Shown: positions 11,101 to 18,819, counted from the stretch's first letter. The stretch: 20,023 nucleotides of DNA from Lingula anatina (GCF_001039355.2 NW_019774110.1:1-20023), one strand, 5' to 3'. Numbers and translations are program-made. Notes: generated from the letters alone by a model not told the origin.

Positions 11101-14100
11101 GAAATGGGTTCATTTACCATTGGTAAGTATGAAAAGATTGGAAAATTCATTTTTGCCCTAAACGAACAGTCATTATCCCTTTAACAATTATTGTGTTTTT
11201 AAAATGAAATCCAAACATTGCCTAATGATCCAAGGTGCAGCAATTATTTTACAAGTCAGCAAAGCTGTCAAATGTACAGACAAAAAGCAGAAAACATCAA
11301 TGCACAAAATAGGCTACTGTCAATGCTGATGCAAAAGTACATTATGCCTAACTGCAAATTCAACATCAAATTTTAATTATGCTCAACAGGTAATACCAAT
11401 GTAAGTAAAATGTGTAACAAGCATAAGGCTTCAGGCCCATGGGAGTTCAAGTTCACACTTTGAAAATGCCAGAATGAGAAAAATGAAAATTTCACACAAA
11501 ACTGCATAAATTCAATAATAAATGATAACCCAATTGAGCTGGCTTTCTAATTTTGAAGTGCATGCCAATCCTAAAAATCATACTTGTAAGTTGAAAATAA
11601 TAATAAGTAACACAGTTTTCTTTTCATAATGTTTGTAGTAGCAGTGCAAAATGATTTTTGTCAATTTTGATGTAACATTACATAATAAATTACAGAATAA
11701 TTATCACCAATTTTTGATTATTGACTATAAATAGCATGGACATGTCGAAAATTTGATTACCATTTGGCTTCATGTCCATGGGAGCTTCGAGTCCCAAATG
11801 AATATGCCAACATGATAAAAATGAATATTTCACTAAAATGTATAACTTCCAGAAAAAGAAGCCAATTAGGCTGCTTTTCCAACTCGAGCTACATTTTTGT
11901 CCTGTGTTTCATAAGTAACATGGTTTTCCCATGATGGTCATCATGGCAGCAGCACCCAAAATTCTGTGTCTGTACATAAAAAGTCATCTAGCCTAAACCG
12001 TTAGTAAATCTCAATGATGTGACTAAATATATGCTTACCTGGTTGTTTGGCGAATTCTGTTCCTTGATCATTCGGATAAACTCATCCCCCTTGCACTGGC
12101 GAACAAAGCCACAACGTGGGAACCAACGCGCATGCTCAGTCCAAGGGTCGTCTTGTGGTTCCCAATTCCTCAGCCCTCCGTCACAAAAGAAGCACTTCAC
12201 GTTGTCACCAAAGCCTGTTATGAACAAATATAGAACAAATATCATAACGTTGCAACCATAAACTTAATGGACCATGTTAGTCGTCTATCCCAGATAACAA
12301 GATAGGTCACCATTCCATTTGTATTCATGTAGGATCAGTTTTGATTAACGCCTATCTCTTAAAACAGATCCTGAAAGCTGTGAAGCGATTGTTAAACTTC
12401 ACTTCCATCCTTACATTCTAAACACAGCGTGGCCTTGCTATAATATATGGGGTGTTGGTATGCTTTAAAAGGTGAACTTTTCTCTTATGGCACATGTTTC
12501 CTATAAATTTGGCAAAACCAAATGATATATGAGCTTATTTATAGTAATTATTTATTTGATGAATATATTGCAGTGAAAAATATAGTGGAGTTACCAGCGT
12601 AAAAGAACCCGGCCCTGGCGAGTTCTTCAGGACACGGAATACGAGATGGTGGCCAGTTAGCAAAAGTCTGAACTCTGGTGTTTTCAATGGCGTATTTTTC
12701 GTGTCTGGGTCTCGCTGTTAGTATCCCTAGTGTGGCTCCATTTGTGGCATCTATGAGGCAAAAACATAGAAGGACGAGTTTTAATGATCGACTTGATAAG
12801 TAAAGGCAGTTTAAAAACATTCAATATTTGTGGTTTACGTCATTAAACTAACATGCATTCTAGATGTAATACATTATGACCCAAGGTTCGAGCAGAAACA
12901 GTGGCGCTGTGCTCTATTCCGAGTGACGCCACCCAGGAATGCAAGAGTACACGGAACAGAGCAAGGCACGGCCTGTTGACGTCTGCCCGGACCTTAGAAA
13001 ATACAGATATTACAGAGTTCAATTTTTTATTATTTCGTGATAAGCACGGCGACTCGTAATATATCTAGTACTTAATTCTTGATTTAGGGTAAAAATTCCA
13101 GGTACCAACTGCGTTTTATAATCATGCTTCCCACCAAAGTGCTCGAATTATCAAAAAGAACAGCTGGAGCGCCTTGCAAGCATTTTGAGATACTTTGAGC
13201 TTTGAGGGTGTCGTTTAATTGGGTCATTACATTGTATCGCCTGAATATGATTCACTATGTATTTTGTCCTGGCAGAACCGTTTGTCAAGATGATAGTGTT
13301 AGAATCATTGTTAACTCGTGCTTACTCTCTGATCCTGTTGTGCTGCCTCCCACAGCTTGTCTTTGTGATTCTGACACAGCAAGAGGAAGAGCTGTGCTTG
13401 GTTCTTCCACAGGAATGTTCCCGACTTCCAGTCCTAGGATGAACGGGCAGGTTGAAAGGTACCTGCGATGTTCCTGCATTGGTTGGTCACCTAAAACAAA
13501 CGTCACCAACGATCAATGTCATCATTCTGATGCTGAAGATTATTGTGCGTCCAACAGCAATGATTTGCCAAAACCAGCATTAAAGTTACAAATCAATGTT
13601 TTAAGTTAATCTGTCATTTCAATATTGCATCAGTTTTAAAAGTTTAAAAGGCTGTTTTGGTAAATTTTGGAATGTTCCCATTCTACGTATTAGCAACCGT
13701 TTTCCTGTTTTTACCATTTGTACAAAATAGACAAGGATATAACAAAGTTTCTTGCAATGAAAAGCACTCATACCTGGCTCCCAGTTCCTTAAAACCCCCT
13801 CACAGAAGGCACACTGCACCCGGTCCCCCATGCCCACGTAGAAGAAACCAGCTCTTGCCAAGTCTCTGGGTAGGACACCTGCTCCACTGGGCCAGTTGAC
13901 AAAAGTTGTCAGGCGGTCAGACTCGTTCCTCATCCGTGAAGGGACGTTGGAAGTCCGGTGAGATGCATTTGATGGAACTGATGTGTTTCCGTTGATGTTT
14001 GCAGGGAAAAGGGGTGATTCCAATGGCGTGAACTGCAGGGTGGCGACCTCTGGTGAAGTGATGCCCAGTGGCCTGGATAGTGCCTGTTGACTTGACAGTA

Positions 14101-15388
14101 GTGAGGACCAATTGCCACTTTGGTCACGTGGTGTAGACCTGGTGTTTGCTAAGTTTGGGAAAGGATCAACATTGGCGCCTATGTTGAAATTAGAATCAGG
14201 ATCTCTCGGGAAAAGGGGAACATTCTCCACTTCAGTCCCATTCATAAGTGGGCAATCTGGAAAGAAATTACGATGTCGCACAAACGGATTGTCTCCATAG
14301 GTCCACTCCTTAAGTCTCCCTCCACAGCTAAAACATACTACCTCGTCACTGTTTCCTGTGTAATGGAACCCTGACTGTGCAAGTCGCGTTGCTGGTACCG
14401 GGACCGAATTGGGCAAGTCCTTAAAACTGGACAGTCGCACTGCTTCGTAGCAGTATTCTTCTCCAACACGAAAGGGTGGTCCTTGTGCAGACCGAAGAAA
14501 GTACTCTTGAAGATGTAATGGATATACATGTATGCATGTCCTGCCTGGGGCGTAGCTTGTTAAATATCGTAATAAATCTCTATGAAGAAAAACAGAAACT
14601 TGCCTGTAAATATTGTGATCGTCATTTTCGCCCTCATTGCCTTTGGTGCATTTATATTGTTTCTCTTCTCTCTGTTGAACTTTGTCCCGATTAAAAAATG
14701 CCACAACTTCATTCTGCACCGATGATGTATTTGTATGATGATCAGTTTCTGGATCAGTTGTCACTGTGTTCTCTTGTGTACTCTTTTTTGATAACAATGT
14801 TAGATCTGAGACGTGGGTATGAATATCCCCATCGGCCTGGTTCAGAACTTGGTTTCCCATTGTTCTGATGGTCTGAGAGTCAGTAACACCCTGGTCTTGA
14901 CCCCCAGCACCCACAGAGTCCTGTTGTTGGGGTAAAGGTGGGAAGAAATGGCTTGATTTTCTCCTTGTTTGAAAGTGGACGCCAACTTGTTCCTCCAGGT
15001 GGTGGTCAGTGAGTGGTCCCTGAGGCAGTCTGCTTTTCTGAGATTGTCCTTCTTGGTGACAGAGCTGATTTGGTCCTGCTGACTCACCAGGTAGTGTCTG
15101 AGATTGGAATTGGCCTCGTTGCAACCTTTGGTTGCCACATTTGGGTAGTAATGATGGTTGATTCTGTTGAAATTGTCCTTGTACAACTATCTTCTTTGCT
15201 GCCTGGGATTGGAAGTCATCCTCCTGGTTTTCAAAGTTGGGTTGTAATGATGTCTTTGATGAATTAGACCTTTGTAACTGGATGCCCATATGAGCCTGGT
15301 TTAGAACTTGGCCTCTTGTTGTTTTGATGCTGTGAGGTTGAGTAACATTAGAAATGGCTTGGTCTCGATCCCCAGCAGCCATATGGTC
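6936..15388 (-). CDS. IAP-family E3 ubiquitin ligase (3x BIR, UBA, RING), multi-exon gene
   Basis: This is an inhibitor-of-apoptosis gene read from high to low coordinates. Its exons are 15388-13774, 13490-13326, 12750-12595, 12214-12039, 9048-9021, 8663-8334, 7921-7850 and 7132-6936. Every intron has GT-AG ends and the phases match (1,1,1,0,1,1,1), leaving one open frame. If translation starts at the ATG at 15382-15380 (seven bases inside the exon, G at +4), the product has 910 residues: BIR1 about 316-380, BIR2 490-556, BIR3 617-680, UBA about 730-772, RING 863-897, C-terminus 910. Each BIR keeps C-X2-C-X16-H-X6-C. There is no CARD between UBA and RING, unlike vertebrate BIRC2/BIRC3. From the family, the BIRs bind caspases or IAP-binding-motif peptides, UBA binds ubiquitin chains and RING recruits an E2; the protein is cytosolic. 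The start is uncertain, because the first exon may be joined to upstream C2-domain exons. The family call is firm; the exact orthologue is not resolved. Confidence 0.9.
7850..7921 (-). CDS. IAP lysine-rich linker exon
   Basis: This exon is 72 nt, phase 1 in and out, with acceptor AATTTCAG and donor AAGG|GTGAGC. It encodes [13 protein letters not shown] followed by an acidic stretch ending DSDDKG. It sits where vertebrate cIAPs carry a CARD. The basic cluster could act as a nuclear-localisation or ubiquitin-acceptor segment; that is inference. Because the exon is symmetrical, skipping it would keep the frame. Confidence 0.8.
8104..8150 (+). repeat. 47-base A homopolymer
   Basis: An uninterrupted run of 47 A (T on the gene strand) in the IAP intron between the UBA and linker exons. 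It could be a retroposon tail or a slippage product. No retroposon body is recognisable to its left. Confidence 0.9.
8334..8663 (-). CDS. IAP exon with UBA domain
   Basis: This exon is 330 nt, phase 1 in and out. The acceptor is TATATGCAG and the donor ACGG|GTATTT. It encodes [16 protein letters not shown] and then the UBA helices, with the MGF signature in [18 protein letters not shown] and a second part ending [10 protein letters not shown]. This is the UBA type placed after the last BIR in cIAP- and XIAP-like proteins, which binds polyubiquitin. The tail after the UBA is low-complexity (Pro, Gln, Ala, Thr). Confidence 0.9.
9021..9048 (-). CDS. Candidate 28-nt IAP microexon
   Basis: The BIR3 exon ends in phase 0 while the UBA exon begins in phase 1, so an exon of 3n+1 length is needed between them. 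In this stretch the minus strand shows TTATCCTTCCCAG, then 28 nt, then GTAAGTG: a good acceptor and donor enclosing exactly 9 codons plus one base. The encoded peptide is AQTQTQRPQ followed by a split Gly that joins the GAPG start of the UBA exon. The exon lies about 60 bp from the Tc1-like insertion. I found no competing exon with the right phases, but I did not search the intron exhaustively. Confidence 0.7.
9109..10769 (+). mobile_element. Tc1-like DNA transposon inserted in the IAP intron
   Basis: The element is 1661 bp. The left end CAGGGTTACTAC and the right end (reverse complement CAGGGTTACTAT) match at 22 of the first 24 bases. A TA dinucleotide flanks each end (9107-9108 and 10770-10771), as expected of the Tc1/mariner superfamily. 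It lies antisense to the IAP gene, between the microexon (9048) and the BIR3 exon (12039). The ends are clear but the transposase inside is broken, so the copy can move only with outside help, if at all. Confidence 0.88.
9415..10455 (+). pseudogene. Tc1-like transposase, frameshifted remnant
   Basis: Pieces of a DDE transposase lie in order but in changing frames. They are an N-terminal helix-turn-helix ([10 protein letters not shown] in one frame, [10 protein letters not shown] in another), a GRPR-like stretch with [13 protein letters not shown], the first catalytic Asp region ([16 protein letters not shown] at about 9858-9905), the second catalytic Asp ([13 protein letters not shown] at about 10139-10178), and the catalytic Glu in [12 protein letters not shown] stop codon lies between the last two, and the Asp-Glu spacing is one residue longer than the usual 34. 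The C-terminal [12 protein letters not shown] motif is also visible. There are at least three frame changes and several stops, so it is certainly non-functional. Confidence 0.85.
10780..11250. other. IAP intron sequence, nothing recognised
   Basis: Sequence between the Tc1-like element and the first dispersed repeat. No exon with suitable phase was found. Confidence 0.5.
11259..11960 (+). repeat. Dispersed AT-rich repeat, copy 1 (two tandem units)
   Basis: This copy begins with GCAAAGCTGTCAAATGTACA. It then shows two diverged units of about 340 bp, starting near 11318 and 11658, each with a TCAATnnTGATG lead, a GCTTCAGGCCCATGGGAGTT-like core and a TAAGTAACA-type tail. The family also occurs near 16.7, 17.4 and 19.4 kb. 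It has no coding potential and lies in the IAP intron. Confidence 0.65.
12039..12214 (-). CDS. IAP exon with zinc-binding half of BIR3
   Basis: This exon is 176 nt, phase 1 in and phase 0 out. The acceptor is ATAACAG and the donor the consensus CAG|GTAAGC. It encodes [18 protein letters not shown], then [14 protein letters not shown], giving C-X2-C-X16-H-X6-C. The peptide-groove positions matching XIAP Trp310, Glu314 and Trp323 are Trp, Asp and Trp. This is therefore the BIR most likely to bind an N-terminal Ala-type IAP-binding motif. It ends with FIRMIKEQ-type residues, the usual helix after a BIR. Confidence 0.88.
12595..12750 (-). CDS. IAP exon with first half of BIR3
   Basis: This exon is 156 nt, phase 1 in and out. 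The acceptor is CCTCATAG. It encodes a short linker and then the BIR start, [11 protein letters not shown] followed by [11 protein letters not shown], the usual N-terminal BIR helices before the zinc knuckle. The donor GCTG|GTAACT splits a Gly codon. The intron therefore cuts BIR3 before the first Cys pair, whereas BIR2 is cut after its Cys pair. Confidence 0.87.
12751..13325 (-). other. IAP intron between the BIR2 and BIR3 exons
   Basis: No further exon is needed, since the phases match. A GC-richer patch at 12900-12990 contains a small imperfect inverted pair (CTCTATTCCG at 12912 and CGGAACAGAG at 12952). Confidence 0.6.
13326..13490 (-). CDS. IAP exon completing BIR2
   Basis: This exon is 165 nt, phase 1 in and phase 1 out. 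It starts after TTTTAG and completes the Gly codon, giving [17 protein letters not shown]. It supplies the last His and Cys ligands of BIR2, so BIR2 becomes C-X2-C-X16-H-X6-C only across this splice, which supports the junction strongly. About 40 linker residues follow, rich in Ser, Glu and Gly. The donor is AGAGA|GTAAGC. The position equivalent to Trp323 of the XIAP BIR3 groove is Tyr here. The opposite strand is open over this exon, but that reading has no domain support. Confidence 0.85.
13774..15388 (-). CDS. Long IAP exon: low-complexity region, BIR1 and first part of BIR2
   Basis: This exon is 1615 nt, phase 0 in and phase 1 out. The acceptor follows a pyrimidine-rich tract ending in ATACAG; the donor is CCAG|GTATGAG. 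The first 290 or so residues are rich in Gln, Ser, Asn and His with no recognisable fold, and contain an internal duplication. BIR1 runs from the Arg at 14437-14435 to the zinc ligand Cys at 14254-14252. It reads [13 protein letters not shown], then X9 to the His, then X6 to the Cys. BIR2 starts at the Arg at 13915 and keeps [13 protein letters not shown] before the intron splits the next Gly codon. The 110 residues between BIR1 and BIR2 look disordered. A second possible acceptor lies upstream at 15484 (phase 2), but it does not match the phase of the preceding C2 exon. Confidence 0.88.
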
Positions 15389-15412
15389 CTGTATTGCAGG
15401 AAAAAGTGGGGA
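14821..15412 (-). repeat. Internal duplication in the long IAP exon and its acceptor
   Basis: Two copies, at about 15281-15412 and 14821-14947, align at both DNA and protein level ([10 protein letters not shown] against [10 protein letters not shown]). The similarity continues across the exon boundary, so the polypyrimidine tract and CAG of the acceptor at 15388 have a counterpart ending in CAACAG at 14921. The two acceptor positions differ by 468 nt, a multiple of three. Confidence 0.7.
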
Positions 15413-15798
15413 TTCACAAACTAAATTAACACAATGTGTCTGTACAAGATGCTTATACTTATCATCAATAAAAAATAGCCTACAGTGAAAATAAAATATC
15501 AGTTTGATGTTAACAAGACCAAAATTATATTGTATTTTCTGCACAGTAACATATTCCAATCCCATGCTTTACAGTATATGCCATGGCAGAAACTAAAAAT
15601 AAGATTCAGTGTGAAAGATCATGTTCCAAGAACAAACTTAATCTGTTCCATTAAAACCAGACTCTAACCACAATCTTACAAACATGTTCTACACCACCAT
15701 TACAGAAATGAACTTTTTCCCAACATAAATGTTTCAACCTGCTTTTTAAATCGACATTTAGCGTTGCTTTGAATACTACTGTAACTTCTCCAACTTAC

Positions 15799-15954
15799 TC
15801 CTGATAGCTGGAACCACTGTGGTGAGGTGTCAGCAAAGTTTTGTTTATTAAGAGGCAAAAGGACCTCAGCCAGGAACATATTGTGGCCAAAGGTGACACT
15901 GTGCCAGAATGACAGCCACAGAAATCTTCCCAGCTCATTCTTAGTGACGATGTA
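15799..15954 (-). CDS. Synaptotagmin-like C2 domain, third exon
   Basis: This exon is 156 nt, phase 0 in and phase 0 out. The acceptor is TTGTTTCAG and the donor GGA|GTAAGT. It encodes YIVTKNELGRFLWLSFWHS, then FGHNMFLAEVLLPL, ending SPQWFQLSG, which completes the C2 sandwich. The WHxxxxFGxNxFLxEV pattern is typical of SYTL proteins. The loop-3 Asp positions that bind calcium in synaptotagmin-1 are His, Val and Met here, so calcium-independent membrane or protein binding is expected. If the donor is not used, the frame runs on 32 codons to a stop. The next minus-strand exon with matching phase is the long IAP exon at 15388. Confidence 0.82.
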
Positions 15955-16005
15955 CTGAAACAAGACAGTGGGCAGCTGTCAGCAGATAAATCACAACATG
16001 TACAT

Positions 16006-16053
16006 TAAAAAAACAAAACAAAAAACAAAACAAAACAAAACAAAAAAAAAACA
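16006..16053 (+). repeat. (CAAAA)n simple repeat
   Basis: A CAAAA/CAAAAA run in the intron between the second and third C2 exons. Confidence 0.85.
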
Positions 16054-16155
16054 ATTTCTTGATGCACTGAATTGCTCACCGTGAATGCTTAGCTTGGCAC
16101 CAACTAATGAAACAATAATTTCTTTATTTTCTTTACAGTTTATGCTGAAACTTAC

Positions 16156-16258
16156 ATGTAGTGATTCATCAAATGTTGGATTCAATGTATTCTTCTTTAT
16201 CTTTGTTTTTCTCTTCCCACCTCTTGATTTATCTGGCAAGAGGTAGGTCTTGACATAG
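16156..16258 (-). CDS. Synaptotagmin-like C2 domain, middle exon
   Basis: This exon is 103 nt, phase 2 in and phase 0 out. The acceptor is GGTTGCAG and the donor CAT|GTAAGT. After splicing it reads [15 protein letters not shown], then [20 protein letters not shown]. The YLLPDKS and KKNTLNPxFDE motifs are the signature of SYTL/synaptotagmin C2A strands 3-4, including the basic patch that binds phosphoinositides. Confidence 0.85.
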
Positions 16259-16473
16259 CTGCAACCCAGAGATATTTCAAAATATTACGATCATAAATTA
16301 AACAGTGTAAAAATTAGGTGAATGAGTTAAGTTTGACACATTTGGATAAAACCATGAATTTTGTTTTTGTTGGAGATAAGCTACAAATGGCATGTTTTGC
16401 TTTCACATGGTATTAAGATCTCAAATTATACCGTATCTTGCAAAAAACACAGCATAGAAAAAAAAAAACTCAC

Positions 16474-16658
16474 GGATCAGATCTATTCTTCTTCACATCA
16501 GCTGGAGCAAGGTCTTGGCATAGGTAAATATGTATAATCAGCCAACCTTTCCTGTAGTCATACTCCATACTGAGCAGGATTTTTCCAAACACAGGGATAT
16601 TGCTGTAACTATCCTCCTCTGCATTGCTGCATGGGCCAGAAAGACTTCCTTGGCTTCT
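16474..16658 (-). CDS. Synaptotagmin-like C2 domain, first exon in window
   Basis: This exon is 185 nt, phase 0 in and phase 2 out. The acceptor is TTCTTTAAG and the donor CC|GTGAGT. It encodes a Ser-rich lead followed by GKILLSMEYDYRKGWLIIHI, then LAPADVKKNRSDP. This is the start of a C2A domain of the synaptotagmin-like (SYTL/granuphilin) type. Upstream exons (an N-terminal Rab27-binding region in that family) are not seen and may lie beyond the window. The two loop-1 Asp residues (in PAD and SDP) are present. Confidence 0.8.
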
Positions 16659-16679
16659 CTTAAAGAAGAGAAATGAAAA

Positions 16680-16960
16680 GGTTGCTGTCAAATGTGCAAA
16701 CAAAAAGGAGGAAACAATAGGTTTTTTTGAAGCAATAACAGCAAAACCAAAGTTAAATTATGCTCAGTAGGTAATTATAACATGGAGATTTGGAATATGT
16801 AACTAGCATGAAGCTTCAGGTCCATGAGTGTTTATATTCACACAATGAAAACACCAGATGAGGAAAAAATTTCACAATGTTGCCATAAATTCATGAAAAA
16901 CCAGATATGCAGACCTAGCCAGTCAATTGTTTTGAGAGCAGGACTTGAATCTCAATATGC
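16680..16960 (+). repeat. Dispersed AT-rich repeat, copy 2 (diverged)
   Basis: It shares GCTGTCAAATGTnCAnACAAA, the TTAAATTATGCTCAnnAGGTAA segment and the CATGAAGCTTCAGGTCCATG core with the copy at 11259, but is more diverged. It starts only about 20 bp upstream of the C2 exon acceptor at 16658. Confidence 0.55.
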
Positions 16961-17107
16961 CAAGTCTCCTCTCAAAGGCCTATATGGCAACATCACAATT
17001 TAAAACGTACCATTAAAATAGGTCACAAGCTTGGACTCGGGACATGTGTATGAGAAGAGCTGGAGGTAATGGCGCATGCGTTACATAATAAAAGTTGGTT
17101 TGATTAA

Positions 17108-17126
17108 GAAAAAAAAAAAAAAAAAA
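17108..17126 (+). repeat. Short A homopolymer
   Basis: A run of about 19 A bases preceded by GATTAAG. No retroposon body was recognised. Confidence 0.7.
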
Positions 17127-17379
17127 CAATTATGGATGGATTGGAAGGTTGTTGGTGAGGTGGAGCCAGGAAAATTATGTGGTATTAGGCAGCGAATAAA
17201 AAAATTTGGTCAGTGAAGAGTCTGGAAATTTTATTTTCCCAACTAACTGGCAACCCCGTAGTATCATTAAAGGTCAGTCGAAAAAAGAAAAAAGAAGTCA
17301 GTCAAAAACTGGTGATATTTTAAACATACATGCATCTAGGGAGATAGTCTTTGTACAAACAATGGTATATAAATCATAA

Positions 17380-17797
17380 ACAAGGCAGCAAAGCTGTCAA
17401 ATGTACAGACAAAAAACAGAAAAAAAATGCAAAATAGGTCATTTTGTCAATTTTGATGCAATGATAAATAATGCTTATAATAGCACAGTCAGTCAACACT
17501 GATTTTTAATCATGCACAACAGGTAAAATGGTCAATAACAGGAGCAGATCAAGAGATATTTTCTGACAGTAATCCAAGGTATCTTTGTTGATCCATCCTC
17601 CATTTTGATGGTCTTCCAACAGAAACCCGTTAATATAACCTTTAAAGTCTGACTGTCTTCCAGGAGACCCAGAAGATGGTCTCAATCCACCCCTTCAATA
17701 AGATTACAGTTTCAGGACCATGAGAGTTAAATTTCACATGATGAAAGTCCCAATATATGAAAAATGATGACAGTGCATAAAATAATATTACAGTGTA
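17380..17797 (+). repeat. Dispersed AT-rich repeat, copy 3, interrupted
   Basis: Positions 17383-17530 carry GGCAGCAAAGCTGTCAAATG and the following module, including TCAATTTTGATGCAATGAT and CATGCACAACAGGTAA. A recognisable core (TTTCAGGACCATGAGAGTT) returns at about 17707-17790. The 170 bp between is unrelated and is open in one minus-strand frame. The TTAA element inserts at the right edge. Confidence 0.55.
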
Positions 17798-17802
17798 TTT
17801 AA

Positions 17803-18796
17803 AGGTATACTGTGATGAAAAAACGGGTTAAAACTATCCATTAGGTGCCCAAAAGTCATTTTTGAGTAATGAAAAAAAAGTTCTTACGTTTATTTGGTTT
17901 TTAAAGCCGATTTTATGCAGATGTGAATGTAGTTTACGATACTCCCACGTGGTGGCGCTTTGAGGCGAGTGACGTCACTGGCGTCGAGGCTCAGAAAGCC
18001 ATATTCTATTCAGCTATCCGCTTACTTACATTTACTCGATCGCTTTGTCTGAACTATTTTGTAAAAATGAACAGAGAACGAATTGAAGGATATTTGTTTG
18101 AACCAGACAAAATAATCACTATTTCAGAATCCTAACCATGAATGTTCCATCTGCATTACACAAAAATATGTCAGCAAAATTTTGAGTAAATGCATGTTTA
18201 GATTTAACAAATTTTCAAAAAAATATTATCTCTGCATGTGACAGGTAATATGAACTTTAGACCAAAGGGCAAAGGCTTTAGGCACTCGCTAGCAGTGCAA
18301 ACTAATAGCGATACACGCAATTGATTACTACATGATCATTTATAAATTCAAATTTTTGAAGATAGATACACAAAAGAAGATGAATTCCCTACGTGGTTAT
18401 CATTTATTAACCAACAAAATACACCAAAACTATGTTAACAGTAAAGGTTTGGAAGCAGGGCAGCGAACATAGTTTTTCACACATGCCCATCTGTCGCATC
18501 GGCTGAACGTTCTTATCCCGACTGATAAGAGAAAGTTACCTAATACATGCAGGTGTGACAGCTAACATTATTTTTCACACCCGTGCAGTTTACCAGTGTC
18601 ATTCCCGGAGAGCCAGGTCAGTGGGAAGCTACTCCCCGGGTTACGTCACTAGAAACTGACCAATCAGAATTTTTTCATCTAAATCTCATCTTTTCTCTCT
18701 AAAACTTAAAAAGAACAATTTTTTGACGTCGATTTATAGTTTTTATACTGTAAAAAAAGCAGTGAACGCTCTGTGCTCCTAGACCACAGTAGGCCT
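17803..18796. mobile_element. TTAA-flanked non-autonomous DNA transposon (Kolobok- or piggyBac-like)
   Basis: The left end AGGTATACTGTGATG and the right end (reverse complement AGGCCTACTGTGGTC) form imperfect terminal inverted repeats. Each is flanked directly by TTAA (17799-17802 and 18797-18800). TTAA duplications are typical of the Kolobok and piggyBac superfamilies, and the AGG ends favour Kolobok. The element is 994 bp and carries no transposase. It interrupts sequence belonging to the dispersed repeat described at 17380-17797. Confidence 0.7.
18067..18135 (+). CDS. Short ORF inside the TTAA element, possible captured first exon
   Basis: An ATG-initiated frame of 22 residues (MNRERIEGYLFEPDK, then IITISES and a stop) sits in the element. 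The IxxYLFEP motif is reminiscent of the N-terminus of a repetitive animal gene family (P2X7-like C-terminal-domain proteins), recalled from motif memory only. It may be a relic of the autonomous parent's coding region. There is no evidence that it is expressed. Confidence 0.25.
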   Translation: MNRERIEGYLFEPDKIITISES

Positions 18797-18819
18797 TTAA
18801 AGACATAAATACCAATACA

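Noticed and set aside
13202-13609. A 135-codon plus-strand ORF
   Set aside because: It is antisense to the BIR2-completing exon, has no motif, and the minus strand explains the sequence through the zinc ligands and splice sites.
15485-15514. An alternative acceptor TGTAG at about 15484 for the long IAP exon
   Set aside because: It would enter in phase 2, which matches no seen upstream exon, although the frame is open from there. Kept only as a possible alternative first part of the IAP.
17521-17691. A possible minus-strand exon (about 57 open codons, Gly/Ser-rich start) upstream of the C2 exons
   Set aside because: The frame is open and sits between repeat modules, but I found no good donor and no family motif. 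It could be an upstream linker exon of the C2 gene; the evidence is too weak to annotate.
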